Part shown: positions 15,364 to 23,512 of the stretch, piece after piece | Layout of the letters: each line of letters begins with the position of its first letter | Numbering within the stretch: the first letter of the stretch is position 1 | Assembly (NCBI GenBank): GCA_016861185.1 | Contig: BOKW01000001.1 | Span: 62,001 to 126,000 of the forward strand | DNA from: Betaproteobacteria bacterium | GTDB taxonomy: Bacteria > Pseudomonadota > Gammaproteobacteria > Burkholderiales > Burkholderiaceae_F | Length of the DNA stretch: 64,000 nucleotides | Direction of reading: 5' to 3' | The notes under the pieces: model-generated | The model's database searches: none | Seen by the model: only the letters and a program-made list of their open reading frames with translations | What the model was told of the DNA's origin: nothing | Made by a program: the position numbers and the translations under genes

Positions 15364-16698
15364 ATGAGGCGATCGATGCTCTTGCAGTCCTCCGCGGCGG
15401 CGGCCTTGCTCGCGCTGGCGCTGCCGGCCGGCGCGCAGCTGCGCCTGCCGCAGGTGCCGCAGGTGCCGGTGCCGAACCTGCCCGCGGTGCGCGACCTGAC
15501 CGAAAGCGCGCAGCGCGTGCGCGAAACGCTCGCGCCGCGCGACCTGATCGGACTGCGCGCGCGAACGATCCGCGATCTGCTGCAGCGGCACGGCGACGCG
15601 CTCGAGGCCGACCCGGCCGGCGCGCCCGCGGTGCGCGGCGAAGTGGTCGCGCTGTCGCCGTCGGCGGCCGCACTCGCAGCCGCGCGCGCGGAGGGCTTTA
15701 CGGTGGCGCGCGAGGAAACGCTCGAAGGCCTCGACGAACGCGCGGTCGTGCTGCGCGCGCCGGCGGGAATGACGGCTGCGCAGGCGTTGCAGCGGCTGCG
15801 CGCGATCGATCCGCACGGCACGTACGACTTCAACCATCTGTATCTGGGCGGCGGTGCGACGCCGGCCGGTCGTGTCCCGAGCTTGTCGAAGGGGGCGGCA
15901 GAAACCTCGACGCCGTCGAATGCCCCGGCGCAGCCGCAACGGCCGAAGCTCGGCTTGATCGACAGTGGTGTCGATCTGCGCCACCCTGCGCTCCGCCACG
16001 CCGACGTGCGCAGCTTCGGCTGCGGCGGCAAACGGGTGCCGAGCGCGCACGGCACTGCGGTCGCGTCGCTGCTGGTCGGTCGCGCGCGCCGCTTCGCCGG
16101 CGCCGCGCCCGGCGCCGCGCTGTACGCGGCGGACATCTATTGCGGCGAGCCGACCGGCGGCGCGGCCACGCAATTGCTCGCGGCCTTCGCCTGGCTCGCG
16201 CGCGAGCGCGTGCCGGTGATCAACGTGAGCCTGGTCGGTCCGCCGAACGCCGCGCTCGAGCGCGTGGTCAAGACGCTCGCCGCGCGCGGGCACTTGATCG
16301 TCGCCGCGGTCGGCAACGACGGACCGGCCGCGCCGCCGCTGTATCCGGCCGCGTACCCGGAAGTGATCGCGGTCACGGGCGTCGATGCGCGCGACCGCGT
16401 GCTGCCCGAAGCGGGACGCGGCCCGCACGTCGCGTTCGCTGCGCCCGGCGCGGACATGCTGGTCGCCGTCAGCGGCAGCGATGATCTGGCCCCCGCGCGC
16501 GGCACCTCGTACGCGGCGCCGCTCGTGGCCGGGCTGCTCGCGCTCGCGGCGAGCGGCGGCGCGGATGCGGTCGCGCTGCTCAAGCGCGACGCGATCGATC
16601 TCGGTCCGCCGGGCCGCGATCCGATCTACGGCCACGGCCTCGTCGCGCAGGCGTTGCGCGTCGACCCGATCGCGCTGCGAGACGCCGTCGCGCGCTGA
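15364..16698 (+). CDS. Exported subtilisin-like serine protease (S8)
   Basis: 444 residues. A signal peptide (SMLLQSSAAAALLALALPAG) is followed by a region of about 150 residues that may act as a propeptide, then the catalytic domain. The triad is D200 (GLIDSGVDLRHP), H229 (AHGTAVAS) and S382 (GTSYAAPLVAG), with oxyanion N318 (VGNDGP). The linker just before the catalytic domain is partly encoded by a short palindromic repeat at 15875-15893. The gene diverges from the ECF sigma/anti-sigma operon. The start was set at the ATG giving the signal peptide; upstream in-frame sequence is promoter-like. Confidence 0.88.
   Translation: MRRSMLLQSSAAAALLALALPAGAQLRLPQVPQVPVPNLPAVRDLTESAQRVRETLAPRDLIGLRARTIRDLLQRHGDALEADPAGAPAVRGEVVALSPSAAALAAARAEGFTVAREETLEGLDERAVVLRAPAGMTAAQALQRLRAIDPHGTYDFNHLYLGGGATPAGRVPSLSKGAAETSTPSNAPAQPQRPKLGLIDSGVDLRHPALRHADVRSFGCGGKRVPSAHGTAVASLLVGRARRFAGAAPGAALYAADIYCGEPTGGAATQLLAAFAWLARERVPVINVSLVGPPNAALERVVKTLAARGHLIVAAVGNDGPAAPPLYPAAYPEVIAVTGVDARDRVLPEAGRGPHVAFAAPGADMLVAVSGSDDLAPARGTSYAAPLVAGLLALAASGGADAVALLKRDAIDLGPPGRDPIYGHGLVAQALRVDPIALRDAVAR
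15875..15893. repeat. Short dispersed palindrome within the subtilase linker
   Basis: TCCCGAGCTTGTCGAAGGG closely resembles the CCTGAGCTTGTCGAAGGG-type element found scattered in many proteobacterial genomes. It encodes part of GRVPSLSKGA, a linker just before the protease domain. Only this copy was noticed in the window. Confidence 0.45.
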
Positions 16699-16757
16699 CG
16701 CGCGACCGCGCTTGCGGAGGGAGCCCACTTCCCTCCTTTCGAAATGAGGCAGCTCAC

Positions 16758-16795
16758 TTCCCCCCTTTCGTAAAGGGGGGCAAGGGGGGATTTCC
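16758..16795. repeat. Family A palindromic repeat
   Basis: TTCCCCCCTTTCGTAAAGGG continuing to GGGGGGATTTCC, downstream of the subtilase gene. A decayed partial copy (CTTCCCTCCTTTCGAAATGA) lies just before it at about 16729-16748. Both are read here in the reverse orientation of the family consensus. Confidence 0.8.
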
Positions 16796-16932
16796 ATTGG
16801 CAGCTACCGGAGTGCGATCAGGCACCTGCGTTCGGCTGCCCGCCTGCATGGAAAAAACCCGGCAGCTCGTTCGTTGTGCTCTGTGAGGGCCGCGGATCGG
16901 CCGGGGCCCCGCGATCACAAGGAGTGGGAATC

Positions 16933-17613
16933 ATGAAGACGCGACTGAGTACGGCTGCACTGATCGTTTCGATGGCCTTTGCCCTGCCCGCGACGGCGGG
17001 TCCGCTTGGCAATCTGTCGGGCGGTGCGGGCGGCGCGCTCGGCGGAACGCTGTCGGGCGGCCACCGCAACATCGGGATCAGCGCCGGCGGCGCGCTGGGC
17101 GCCGAAGGGCAGCTGCACGGCCGGATCGTTCGTCCCGACCGCATGAGCCGCGAAGGGCTGCAGCGCACGCGCGAAGGCGTGAACACGGCGCGCGAAACAA
17201 CGACCTCGAAGGTCGACGATGTGCGCGATCGCGCGCAGGGCGCGGCGCTGTCGGCTTCGGGTTCCGCGCAAGGCAGCGCCGAAGGCGCGCTCGCCGCGGG
17301 CCGTTCGCAGGCCGCGGGCGGCGTCGAAGCGGCGGGCAACGCGACCGGCCGCATCGCGGGCGAAGCCGCGCGCCGGCCCGAAGCGCCCGAGCGCGCGCTG
17401 CCTTCGCCGCGCCGGCCCGAGCTGCCGTCGACCGATGCGTTGTCGGCATCGGCAGGCGCGCAGGGCGCCGCCCAAACGTCTGCCCACGGCAAGCCGTTGC
17501 GCGGCACGCGCAGCGCCGAGGCTTCGGCCGGCGCACAGGGCGATGCTTCGGCGGGACCGGCCTCGGCGAGCGCAGGCGGTTCGGCGCAAGCCAACGCGCA
17601 GGTCGGACGCTGA
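16933..17613 (+). CDS. Exported Ala/Gly/Ser-rich low-complexity protein
   Basis: 226 residues, family not recognised. MKTRLSTAALIVSMAFALPA with the cleavage-like ATAGP is a clear signal peptide. A Gly-rich stretch follows (GPLGNLSGGAGGALGGTLSG). The remainder is Ala/Ser/Gln/Gly-rich and probably largely disordered or helical, with repeated SASGSAQG, ASAGAQG and SASAGGSAQ motifs and no cysteine. The start at 16933 has GGAG 7 bases upstream. A strong terminator follows the stop. Low-complexity exported proteins of this kind may be structural; no function is asserted. Confidence 0.72.
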   Translation: MKTRLSTAALIVSMAFALPATAGPLGNLSGGAGGALGGTLSGGHRNIGISAGGALGAEGQLHGRIVRPDRMSREGLQRTREGVNTARETTTSKVDDVRDRAQGAALSASGSAQGSAEGALAAGRSQAAGGVEAAGNATGRIAGEAARRPEAPERALPSPRRPELPSTDALSASAGAQGAAQTSAHGKPLRGTRSAEASAGAQGDASAGPASASAGGSAQANAQVGR

Positions 17614-17623
17614 TCGAGCGCGC

Positions 17624-17655
17624 GGGCCGCACGCGATGCGCGTGCGGCCCTTTTT
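17624..17655 (+). terminator. Rho-independent terminator
   Basis: A perfect 12-bp stem, GGGCCGCACGCG / CGCGTGCGGCCC with an ATG loop, is followed by TTTTTCTCTT. It ends the Ala/Gly/Ser-rich gene and lies 10 bp before the convergent menE stop. Confidence 0.9.
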
Positions 17656-17665
17656 CTCTTGCGCG

Positions 17666-18985
17666 TCAGTCACGTCCGCGCAGCGGCCGCAGCGAAGCTG
17701 CGAGCGCCGACAACGCGGCGCGATCGAGCTTGCCCGCCGGCGTGACAGGAAGCCGCGGCACGAAGCAGATCCGGCGCGGCCGCTTGTGCGCGGCGAGCCG
17801 GGTCGCGAGATGTTCGCCGAGCGCGTCGTCGGTCGGCGGCGCAGACGCGACGAGCACGGCGGCGACGATCTGCCCCCAGGTTTCGTCCGCGACACCGAAC
17901 ACGCCGGCCGCTTCGACGCCGGGGCAGGTTTCGAGCACGCGTTCGACTTCGGCCGGATAGACGTTTTCGCCGCCGCTGACGATCAATTCGGTCGAGCGGC
18001 CGAGCACGTGCAAGCAGCCGCGTTCGTCGATCGCACCGAGATCGCCGGTGTCGAACCATGCGTCGGCCGCGAGCGGCGGCTCGCCGAGATAACCCGCCAT
18101 CCGCATCGGCCCGCGCACCTGGATCCGGCCGTCGGCGATGCGCAGCTCCGCACCGGACAGCGCGCGGCCCGCGCCATGGCGCGCGGTCTCGAAGCGTCCC
18201 TCGTACGGCGTGGCGACGACCTGCGAGCACGTCTCGGTGCAGCCGTAGGTGATCACGATCGGAAGGCGCCGCGCGGCCGCCCGCTGCAGCAGCGTCTCCG
18301 ATGCCGCCGCGCCGCCGAGCAGCACCGCGCGCAGGAACGGCGGCGGCGTCCAGTCCGGATATGCGTCGAACAGCAGCGCGAGCATCGTCGGCACGACCGA
18401 AACGAGCGTGGCGCGCTCGTCTTCGATCCAACGCGGCAGCAGCACCGCGTCGAAGTGCGGCGCCAGCGCGACTGCGCGCCGCGCGGCGAGGCAGCGCGTG
18501 ACGATCGACAGCCCGCCGATGCGCGCGAGCGGCATGGCGAGCAGCCAGCAGTCGTCGTCGCGCCAGCCGAGGTTGGCCGCGCTCGCCTGCGCGGAAGCGA
18601 GCAGGGCCGCACGCGTGAGCACGGCGCCGCGCGGGCTGCCGGTCGTGCCCGACGTGAACATCACGACCGCCGCGTCGGGCGGCAGCGCGTGCGCGCCGCG
18701 CGCAGCCGCGTCGATTTCTTCCGCGCGCTCGGCTTCGGTCAGCTTCGGGTGCAGCAGCAGCGCGGGCACGCGCAGTTCGAGCAGCGCGTACAGCGTGACA
18801 ACGGTGTCGAGCGCGTTCGTGCCGACCAGCGCGTGGGGCGCGCGCGCTTCGTGCGAGAGCGCGTCCATGCGCGTGCGCGTCAGCTCGGCCAGCGCGGCGA
18901 AGGTGTAGCGGCGGCCTTCGGCGTGCAGCGCGATCGCACGCGGTGCTTCGCGTGCAGCGGCGAAGATGGAGAAGGGGTCGGTCAC
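17666..18985 (-). CDS. menE: o-Succinylbenzoate--CoA ligase-like AMP-binding enzyme
   Basis: ANL-superfamily acyl-CoA synthetase, 439 residues. The ATP loop is TSGTTGSPRG at 111-120. DDDCWLLAMPLARIGGLSIV strongly resembles MenE, and the later motifs ITYGCTETCS, WFDTGDLG and PAGKLDRAAL are present. MenE activates o-succinylbenzoate for the MenB ring closure in menaquinone synthesis. It is the last gene of a leftward group with menB directly upstream. The two are separated by 70 bp containing a family A repeat. The small size and the MenB neighbour favour MenE over a general acyl-CoA ligase. Confidence 0.8.
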   Translation of the reverse strand: MTDPFSIFAAAREAPRAIALHAEGRRYTFAALAELTRTRMDALSHEARAPHALVGTNALDTVVTLYALLELRVPALLLHPKLTEAERAEEIDAAARGAHALPPDAAVVMFTSGTTGSPRGAVLTRAALLASAQASAANLGWRDDDCWLLAMPLARIGGLSIVTRCLAARRAVALAPHFDAVLLPRWIEDERATLVSVVPTMLALLFDAYPDWTPPPFLRAVLLGGAAASETLLQRAAARRLPIVITYGCTETCSQVVATPYEGRFETARHGAGRALSGAELRIADGRIQVRGPMRMAGYLGEPPLAADAWFDTGDLGAIDERGCLHVLGRSTELIVSGGENVYPAEVERVLETCPGVEAAGVFGVADETWGQIVAAVLVASAPPTDDALGEHLATRLAAHKRPRRICFVPRLPVTPAGKLDRAALSALAASLRPLRGRD

Positions 18986-19007
18986 GGCGCGCGTTTGGAT
19001 CGAACGT

Positions 19008-19044
19008 GAAATCCCCCCTGCCCCCCTTCACGAAAGGGGGGTGG
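19008..19044. repeat. Family A palindromic repeat between menB and menE
   Basis: GAAATCCCCCCTGCCCCCC followed by TTCACGAAAGGGGGGTGGG. It lies between the menB stop (19056) and the menE start (18985) and could act as an mRNA-stabilising or attenuating hairpin. Confidence 0.85.
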
Positions 19045-19055
19045 GTAGACCGCGC

Positions 19056-19898
19056 TTACGGGAAGCGGGGGAACTTGCGGAAATTGGGCTTGCGCTTTTC
19101 GACGTACGCGTTGCGGCCTTCCTGGCCTTCTTCGGACAGGTAGAAGAGCAGCGTCGCGTTGCCGGCCAGTTCCTGCAGGCCGGCCTGACCGTCGCAGTCG
19201 GCGTTCAGCGCGGCTTTCAGACAGCGCAGCGCCATCGGACTGTTGGCGAGCATCTCGCGGCACCATTGCACGGTTTCTTCTTCAAGCCGCTCGTACGGCA
19301 CGACGGCATTCACCAGCCCCATGTCGAGCGCCTGCTGCGCGTCGTACTGGCGGCACAGGAACCAGATCTCGCGCGCCTTCTTCTGCCCGACGATGCGCGC
19401 CATGTACGCCGCGCCGTAGCCGCCGTCGAAGCTGCCGACGCGCGGGCCGGTCTGGCCGAAGCGCGCGTTGTCGGCGGCGATCGTCAGGTCGCAGATCATG
19501 TGCAGCACGTGGCCGCCGCCGATCGCGTAACCGGCGACCATCGCGACCACGGGCTTGGGCAGCGTGCGGATCTGCCGCTGCAGGTCGAGCACGTTCAGGC
19601 GCGGGATCTTGTCGCCGCCGACGTAGCCGCCCTTGCCGCGCACGCGCTGGTCGCCGCCCGAGCAGAACGCCTCCTTGCCGGCGCCGGTGAGGATCACCGC
19701 GCCGATGTTCTCGTCGTCGCGCGCGTCGGCAAACGCCGCCTGCATTTCCTGCACCGTTTCGGGCCGGAACGCGTTGCGCACCTCGGGGCGGTTGATCGTG
19801 ATCTTGGCGATGCCTTCGTCGGCTTTGGCGTACAGGATGTCCTTGAAGCCGGGGACGTTCTTCCAGTCGGGAATCGGCGGCGGTTTCGGTTCGTTCAT
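19056..19898 (-). CDS. menB: 1,4-dihydroxy-2-naphthoyl-CoA synthase
   Basis: Crotonase-fold enzyme that closes the second ring of the naphthoquinone in menaquinone synthesis; 280 residues. The match to MenB is close through the whole length. [11 protein letters not shown] is at about 78-88, [19 protein letters not shown] follows, then [22 protein letters not shown] (the bicarbonate-binding type of site) and [20 protein letters not shown]. The C-terminal [13 protein letters not shown] is also typical. The related BadI hydrolases lack several of these motifs. It sits between a Bug receptor gene and menE. Confidence 0.93.
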   Translation of the reverse strand: MNEPKPPPIPDWKNVPGFKDILYAKADEGIAKITINRPEVRNAFRPETVQEMQAAFADARDDENIGAVILTGAGKEAFCSGGDQRVRGKGGYVGGDKIPRLNVLDLQRQIRTLPKPVVAMVAGYAIGGGHVLHMICDLTIAADNARFGQTGPRVGSFDGGYGAAYMARIVGQKKAREIWFLCRQYDAQQALDMGLVNAVVPYERLEEETVQWCREMLANSPMALRCLKAALNADCDGQAGLQELAGNATLLFYLSEEGQEGRNAYVEKRKPNFRKFPRFP

Positions 19899-19912
19899 GG
19901 GTGGTTGCGGTT

Positions 19913-19947
19913 GAAATCCCCCTGCCCCCTTTTCAAAGGGGGGTGGG
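19913..19947. repeat. Family A palindromic repeat upstream of menB
   Basis: GAAATCCCCCTGCCCCC followed by TTTTCAAAGGGGGGTGGGG. It lies between the menB start and the bug stop. Confidence 0.85.
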
Positions 19948-19976
19948 GTTACGGTTGGCGACGTGACGCGACGCCT

Positions 19977-20975
19977 TCAATCGATTTTCGCGCCGGAGGA
20001 CTGCACGACCTTGGCCCACTTGGCCGTGCTTTCGACGATGTGCCGCGCGAAATCCTCGGGCGTGCCCGGAACGGGTTGCGCGCCGCGCGCGAGCAGCGCG
20101 GCGACGATGGCGGGATCTTCGAGCGCTTCGCGGATCGCGGCGTTGAGCTTGCGGATCACGGGCTCGGGCGTGCCGGCGGGCGCGAGGATGCCGTCCCACG
20201 CGCTCGCTTCAAAGCCGGGCACGGCGGTTTCGGCGATCGTCGGATACTCGGGCGCGCCGGGAAAACGCCGCGCCGATGCGACCGCGAGCCCGCGCACGCG
20301 ACCGTCCTTCGCGAGCGGATACGCGTTGGGCATCACGTCGATCATCATCTGCACCTGCCCGCCGATCAGATCGGTGACCGCGAGCGCGCCGCCGCGATAC
20401 GGCACGTGCACGATGTCGATGCCGGCCATCGTCTTGAACAGCTCGCCCGCGAGATGCGACGTCGTGCCGTTGCCGGCCGAAGCGAAGTTGACCTTGCCCG
20501 GGTTGGCTTTCGCGTAGGCGATCAGCTCGGCGACGGTGTTCGCGGGGACCTTCGGATTGACCACCAGCAGCGCCGCGATCGAGGTCATGCGAGCGACCGG
20601 CGCGAAGTCCTTGATCGGATCGAAGCGCAGGTTGCGATAGAGGCTCGCGTTGATCGAATGCGTGCCGTTGGTGCCGTACAGCAGCGTGTAGCCGTCGGGC
20701 TCGGCGCGCGCGACGAGCTCCGCGCCGACGTTGCCGCCGGCGCCGGGCTTGTTCTCGACGACGATCTTCTGGCCGAGCGCCCTTTCGACGCGCGGCATGA
20801 CGAGCCGCGCCAGATTGTCGGCGCCGCCGCCCGGCGGAAAAGGCACGATCAGCCTGATCGGCCGCTCGGGGTACTCGGCTGCGCGCGCCGCCGTCGCGCC
20901 GATCAGCGCGAACGCCAGCGCGCCGCACGCCGCCAGCACGCGGCGGCGCGCGGCCGGAAGTCGCGGTGCTTTCAT
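19977..20975 (-). CDS. Tripartite tricarboxylate transporter (Bug family) receptor
   Basis: 332-residue periplasmic binding protein. The N-terminus contains VLAACGALAFALIGATAARA, a signal peptide. YPERPIRLIVPFPPGGGADN, GQKIVVENKPGAGGNVGAEL and a later VPGFEASAWDGILAPAGTPE are hallmark Bug motifs. Bug receptors are greatly expanded in Burkholderiales and bind carboxylates or similar small acids. It overlaps the upstream maoC gene by ATGA. No TctA/TctB partner is in the window, as is usual for orphan Bug genes. Confidence 0.92.
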   Translation of the reverse strand: MKAPRLPAARRRVLAACGALAFALIGATAARAAEYPERPIRLIVPFPPGGGADNLARLVMPRVERALGQKIVVENKPGAGGNVGAELVARAEPDGYTLLYGTNGTHSINASLYRNLRFDPIKDFAPVARMTSIAALLVVNPKVPANTVAELIAYAKANPGKVNFASAGNGTTSHLAGELFKTMAGIDIVHVPYRGGALAVTDLIGGQVQMMIDVMPNAYPLAKDGRVRGLAVASARRFPGAPEYPTIAETAVPGFEASAWDGILAPAGTPEPVIRKLNAAIREALEDPAIVAALLARGAQPVPGTPEDFARHIVESTAKWAKVVQSSGAKID

Positions 20976-21484
20976 GAACTCGTCTTCGCGGCGTGATCCG
21001 TCGTCGAGCCGCGATTACGGCACAGGAACATCGAAATCGCCTTGACGGTCATCACGACCTCGGCACGGTCGTTGATCACCTCGATCGACGAACGCACGAC
21101 GCCGCGGTCGGGCTTCGAGGTCGAGCGGCGCGCGTCGAGCACGGTGATGCGCACCGACAGCCTGTCGCCCGGCCGCACCGGCGCGAGCCAGCGCAGCTCG
21201 TCGATCCCCGGCGAGGCGAGGCTCGCGACGCGCGACAGGAAGCGATCGACCAGCACCCGCATCATCAGCGCGGCGGTGTGCCAGCCGCTCGCGATGACGC
21301 CGCCGAACGGACCGCGTGCGGCGTGCGCGCGGTCGACGTGGATCGGCTGCGGGTCGTAACGGCGTGCGAACTCGACGACCTCGTCCTCGTCGACGGCGAT
21401 CGGGCCGTACTCGACGACCGTGCCCGGCGCGTAATCCTCGAAATAGCGCCGGTCGATATCGACCGGCAGGTCCCTCGGGGCCAT
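20972..21484 (-). CDS. MaoC-like hotdog dehydratase
   Basis: 170 residues. The hydratase-2 motif is recognisable as EFARRYDPQPIHVDRAHAAR, followed by GGVIASGWHTAALMMRVLVD; D and H of this motif are the likely catalytic pair. VDIDRRYFEDYAPGTVVEYG is a common N-terminus. It probably hydrates an enoyl-CoA-type substrate. The stop overlaps the Bug receptor start (ATGA), so the two are co-translated. The start at 21484 is the ATG at the beginning of family homology; the longer upstream frame is not protein-like. Confidence 0.87.
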   Translation of the reverse strand: MAPRDLPVDIDRRYFEDYAPGTVVEYGPIAVDEDEVVEFARRYDPQPIHVDRAHAARGPFGGVIASGWHTAALMMRVLVDRFLSRVASLASPGIDELRWLAPVRPGDRLSVRITVLDARRSTSKPDRGVVRSSIEVINDRAEVVMTVKAISMFLCRNRGSTTDHAAKTSS

Positions 21485-21617
21485 GACCGCTTCCGCTGCA
21501 GATGTGCGGACGGAATGTACCGCGTGTCGCGCGCACGCCCAACCGCGGAGCCCGCGCCGGCGCCGCTCCGGGGCATCCCGCATACTTGGCGGCTGGTCCC
21601 CCTCGCGCGGAGCGCCC

Positions 21618-22196
21618 ATGACCCTGCTGATCCTCGGCCTCGTACTGTTCCTCGGCATGCACTCGACCCGCATCGTCGCCGACGGCTTCCGCAGCGCGCA
21701 GGTCGCGCGGCTGGGCCTGAACGGATGGAAGGCGATCTACTCGGTCGTCTCGATCGCAGGCTTCGTGCTGCTCGTCTACGGCTACGGGCTCGCGCGCGAG
21801 TCGCCGACCGTGCTGTTCGTGCCGCCGCCGTGGATGCGTCACGTGACGGCCCTGCTGACGATCCCCGCCTTCGTGCTGCTGGCGGCGGCGTACGTGCCGG
21901 GTACGCGGATCAAGCGCGCGGTCGGGCACCCGATGGTCGCCGGCGTGAAGATCTGGGCGTTCGCGCACCTGCTGTCCAACGGCACGCTGGCCGACGTGGT
22001 GCTGTTCGGCACGTTCCTCGCGTGGGCGGTCTTCGATTACGTCGCCGCGCGCCGGCGCGATCGCGCTTCGGGCACCGTCTACGCGACCGGGCCGGTCGCG
22101 CGCGACGTCACCGCGGTCGCCATCGGACTCGCAGCCTACGTCGTGTTCGCGTTCTGGCTGCACGCGTGGTGGATCGGCGTGCGGCCGTTCGGCTAG
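21618..22196 (+). CDS. NnrU family membrane protein
   Basis: 192 residues with about five hydrophobic helices (MTLLILGLVLFLGMHSTRIV, IYSVVSIAGFVLLVYGYGLA, HVTALLTIPAFVLLAAAYVP and two C-terminal ones). The GMHSTRIV start and HPMVAGVKIWAFAHLLSNG are characteristic of NnrU, first described in a denitrification gene cluster; its biochemical role is not established. The gene diverges from maoC. Its start lies directly at the conserved N-terminus. Confidence 0.87.
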   Translation: MTLLILGLVLFLGMHSTRIVADGFRSAQVARLGLNGWKAIYSVVSIAGFVLLVYGYGLARESPTVLFVPPPWMRHVTALLTIPAFVLLAAAYVPGTRIKRAVGHPMVAGVKIWAFAHLLSNGTLADVVLFGTFLAWAVFDYVAARRRDRASGTVYATGPVARDVTAVAIGLAAYVVFAFWLHAWWIGVRPFG

Positions 22197-22228
22197 CGGA
22201 CGACTTCGCCGCTGCATCGGAGGCGCGC

Positions 22229-23227
22229 ATGAATCCCTCCGGCCCGAACCCGCTGCCGCCGCATCCGCCGTCGCCGCACAAGCAGCGCGTGTACGCGCAG
22301 CGGCAGCAGGCGCGGCAGGCCGTGCTGACGCGCAGCACGCGCCGCCGGCACCGCGCGGGCTACCTGCGCAGGCACTGGCGCGGCGACCTTCCGCTCGCCG
22401 CCGCGGTGATCGCGAGCGGCGCGCTCGTGTGGGGCGCGGTGCAGCTCGTCGCGTTCGCTGCGCGGCGCGTGCCGATGACCGACTACCCGGAAGCCGCTTC
22501 GCTGCTGCTCGTCGCCGAGATCGCGCTGCTGATCGCCGGCGCGGTGTGGTGGGGCATGGGCGTGCAGCGCGCGGCGTTCCGCCACGTCGAGCTCGGCGGC
22601 TCCCTGCTGGTCGCGCTTCTCACGGGCGCGGTCGGCGTCGGCGCGTTCTTCTGGGCCGGCGCGTTCTGGTACCAGTCGGCACGCCACGTGATGCCCGACG
22701 TCTGGGCGACGCTGACCGGCACCGCACCGCCGGCCGCGGTGCAGGTCGACGCCGCCGCGGGCGTGGTGCGACTGAAGGGCGATCTGGAGTTCGGCAGCAT
22801 GCGCGCGGTGCGCGCCGCGCTCAACGCGCATCCGGGCGCGCGCGTCGTTCAGCTCGAAAGCCGCGGCGGCCGCGTGGCCGAAGGGCTTGCGCTCGGCGCG
22901 TTGCTGCGCGACCGCGGCGTCGACACGCTGGTCACCGGCGAATGCAGCAGCGCGTGCGTGACCGCGTTCGCCGGCGGCGCGCGCCGCCTGATCGCGCCGC
23001 AGGCGAAGATCGGCCTGCACAGCGCCGGCGGCAAAGGAGTCAGCGCCGCCGCCGTAGCGAGCGCCAACCGCGCGAGCGACGAATTCATCGCGCAACGCGG
23101 CGTGGACTGGCGCGTGCTCGAAAAGGGGGCCGCGGTCGCCAACGAAAGCATCTGGTTCCCCGAGCCGTGGCTGCTGCTCGCGTCGGGGCTGGCGACCGAC
23201 TACGCCGGCACGGTGCCCAAGCGCTGA
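22229..23227 (+). CDS. Membrane-anchored ClpP/Sdp-like serine peptidase
   Basis: 332 residues. A basic, Pro-rich cytoplasmic head is followed by three hydrophobic segments at about 54-77, 90-109 and 124-148. A crotonase/ClpP-like domain starts near 170. ESRGGRVAEGLALGALLRDR is the oxyanion region, GECSSACVTAF carries the likely nucleophile S241, and IGLHSAGG carries H264. Similar proteins are annotated as membrane-bound ClpP-like proteases. The start has GGAGG 6 bases upstream. The 285 bp downstream hold no other feature I can see. The substrate is unknown. Confidence 0.77.
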   Translation: MNPSGPNPLPPHPPSPHKQRVYAQRQQARQAVLTRSTRRRHRAGYLRRHWRGDLPLAAAVIASGALVWGAVQLVAFAARRVPMTDYPEAASLLLVAEIALLIAGAVWWGMGVQRAAFRHVELGGSLLVALLTGAVGVGAFFWAGAFWYQSARHVMPDVWATLTGTAPPAAVQVDAAAGVVRLKGDLEFGSMRAVRAALNAHPGARVVQLESRGGRVAEGLALGALLRDRGVDTLVTGECSSACVTAFAGGARRLIAPQAKIGLHSAGGKGVSAAAVASANRASDEFIAQRGVDWRVLEKGAAVANESIWFPEPWLLLASGLATDYAGTVPKR

Positions 23228-23512
23228 GCCAGACGCGCGCGCCACGCACGCGCCGTCCGTTCATCCCACGTCATTCCCTCGCGCCGGCCACGACGGTGCG
23301 CGGGGCATCTTCGCCGCATCCGATTGCGCCCCGCCGACGTAAGTCGTCCCCGAGGCGCGCCCGCGGTGGATCTCCACCCAACGACGTTACGCCGCGGAAA
23401 CAAGGCGACAACACGCCGCGCGGCAGGAGACATCGCGCGGATACCGCCGCTTCTTAACCTGCACCGCCATCGAGCCGCGCCGCGCGCGGCCGGTTTTCGA
23501 CGAGCGAAAGAC

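Noticed and set aside
12498-16484. A very long plus-strand open frame of more than 1300 codons
   Set aside because: It runs across dinB in another frame and antisense to the sigma and anti-sigma genes, and its translation is Arg/Ala-rich without motifs. High GC content makes such shadow frames common.
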